Origin: an uncultured Verrucomicrobium sp.
Lineage (GTDB): Bacteria > Verrucomicrobiota > Verrucomicrobiia > Methylacidiphilales > GAS474
NCBI GenBank assembly: GCA_903889845.1
Contig: CAISZB010000341.1
Location: 1-6,130 of the forward strand
DNA length: 6,130 nt
Direction of reading: 5' to 3'
In this document: positions 6,039 through 6,130 of the stretch, piece by piece
Numbering within the stretch: the stretch's first letter is position 1
Layout: every line of letters starts with the position of its first letter
Notes under the pieces: generated by a model
Seen by the model: the letters and a program-made list of their open reading frames with translations, nothing else
Database searches by the model: none
What the model was told of the DNA's origin: nothing
Translations under genes and position numbers: made by a program

Positions 6039-6130
6039 ATGGTTCAGGAACTTAGCTACGTGATGGTGAATCCCTACACCATCTACAAGTCCCGTACCGG
6101 GGGGGTGATCTCCCGTCTCCTGACCCGGAC
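6039..6130 (+). CDS. Nucleoside-diphosphate kinase-like protein, N-terminal fragment
   Basis: Only the first 30 codons are present; the gene runs off the window. The frame MVQELSYVMVNPYTIYKS followed by RTGGVISRLLTRT aligns without gaps to the start of nucleoside-diphosphate kinases (pattern ERTFxxIKPNAV...GxIxxRFExxG). That enzyme moves the gamma-phosphate of ATP to other nucleoside diphosphates. Matching points are the hydrophobic strand at 7-10, Pro12, Gly22 (the family's GxI/GEI glycine region), Ile24 and Arg26. The nucleotide-contacting Lys of the KPD/KPN motif is Asn11 here. The catalytic His lies far downstream and cannot be checked, so the protein may be an active kinase, a divergent paralogue or a larger fusion. 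The ATG at 6039 has no Shine-Dalgarno sequence, but the alignment begins at the expected place. Confidence 0.6.
   Translation, partial: MVQELSYVMVNPYTIYKSRTGGVISRLLTR

Overview
This 6.1 kb window comes from a GC-rich bacterial chromosome and holds five complete protein genes plus the start of a sixth. No mobile element, CRISPR array, tRNA or rRNA is visible. The organism is probably a Gram-negative bacterium: one product has a signal peptide and an outer-membrane-type C-terminus, and another is an ArnT-like membrane glycosyltransferase. The style of the proteins (a DUF6268-like barrel, a beta-CASP nuclease beginning RFTNMTRSNEIGANSYLL, an unusual NDK-like N-terminus, few strong Shine-Dalgarno sites) suggests Verrucomicrobiota. 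That placement rests on recall of the families, not on a search.

Layout: (1) 35-1030, minus strand, a secreted beta-barrel protein, probably outer membrane. (2) 1031-1234, an AT-richer divergent intergenic region with a likely promoter for the minus-strand gene and a possible 18-codon leader ORF before the plus-strand gene. (3) 1235-2602, plus strand, a metallo-beta-lactamase/beta-CASP nuclease of the RNA-processing type with all motifs intact. (4) 2612-3193, minus strand, a small cytoplasmic ankyrin-repeat protein that converges on the nuclease gene with only 9 bp between stop codons. (5) 3240-4685 (or to 4757), minus strand, a family 39 (ArnT/PMT-like) polytopic glycosyltransferase 46 bp upstream of the ankyrin gene and probably co-transcribed with it. 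(6) 4799-5992, plus strand, a family 4 glycosyltransferase starting at GTG, divergent from the family 39 gene. (7) 6039 to the window end, plus strand, the first 30 codons of a protein resembling nucleoside-diphosphate kinase.

The two glycosyltransferases share a short divergent control region, which suggests a role in envelope glycan or glycolipid synthesis: the family 4 enzyme would use a sugar nucleotide in the cytoplasm and the family 39 enzyme a polyprenyl-linked sugar at the outer membrane face. This is inference from family and position. The nuclease and barrel genes look like housekeeping genes on separate transcripts. I do not see a clear novel multi-gene system. The points most worth a second look are the NDK-like start, where Asn occupies the place of the usual nucleotide-binding Lys, and the leader ORF and start-site ambiguity of the nuclease gene.
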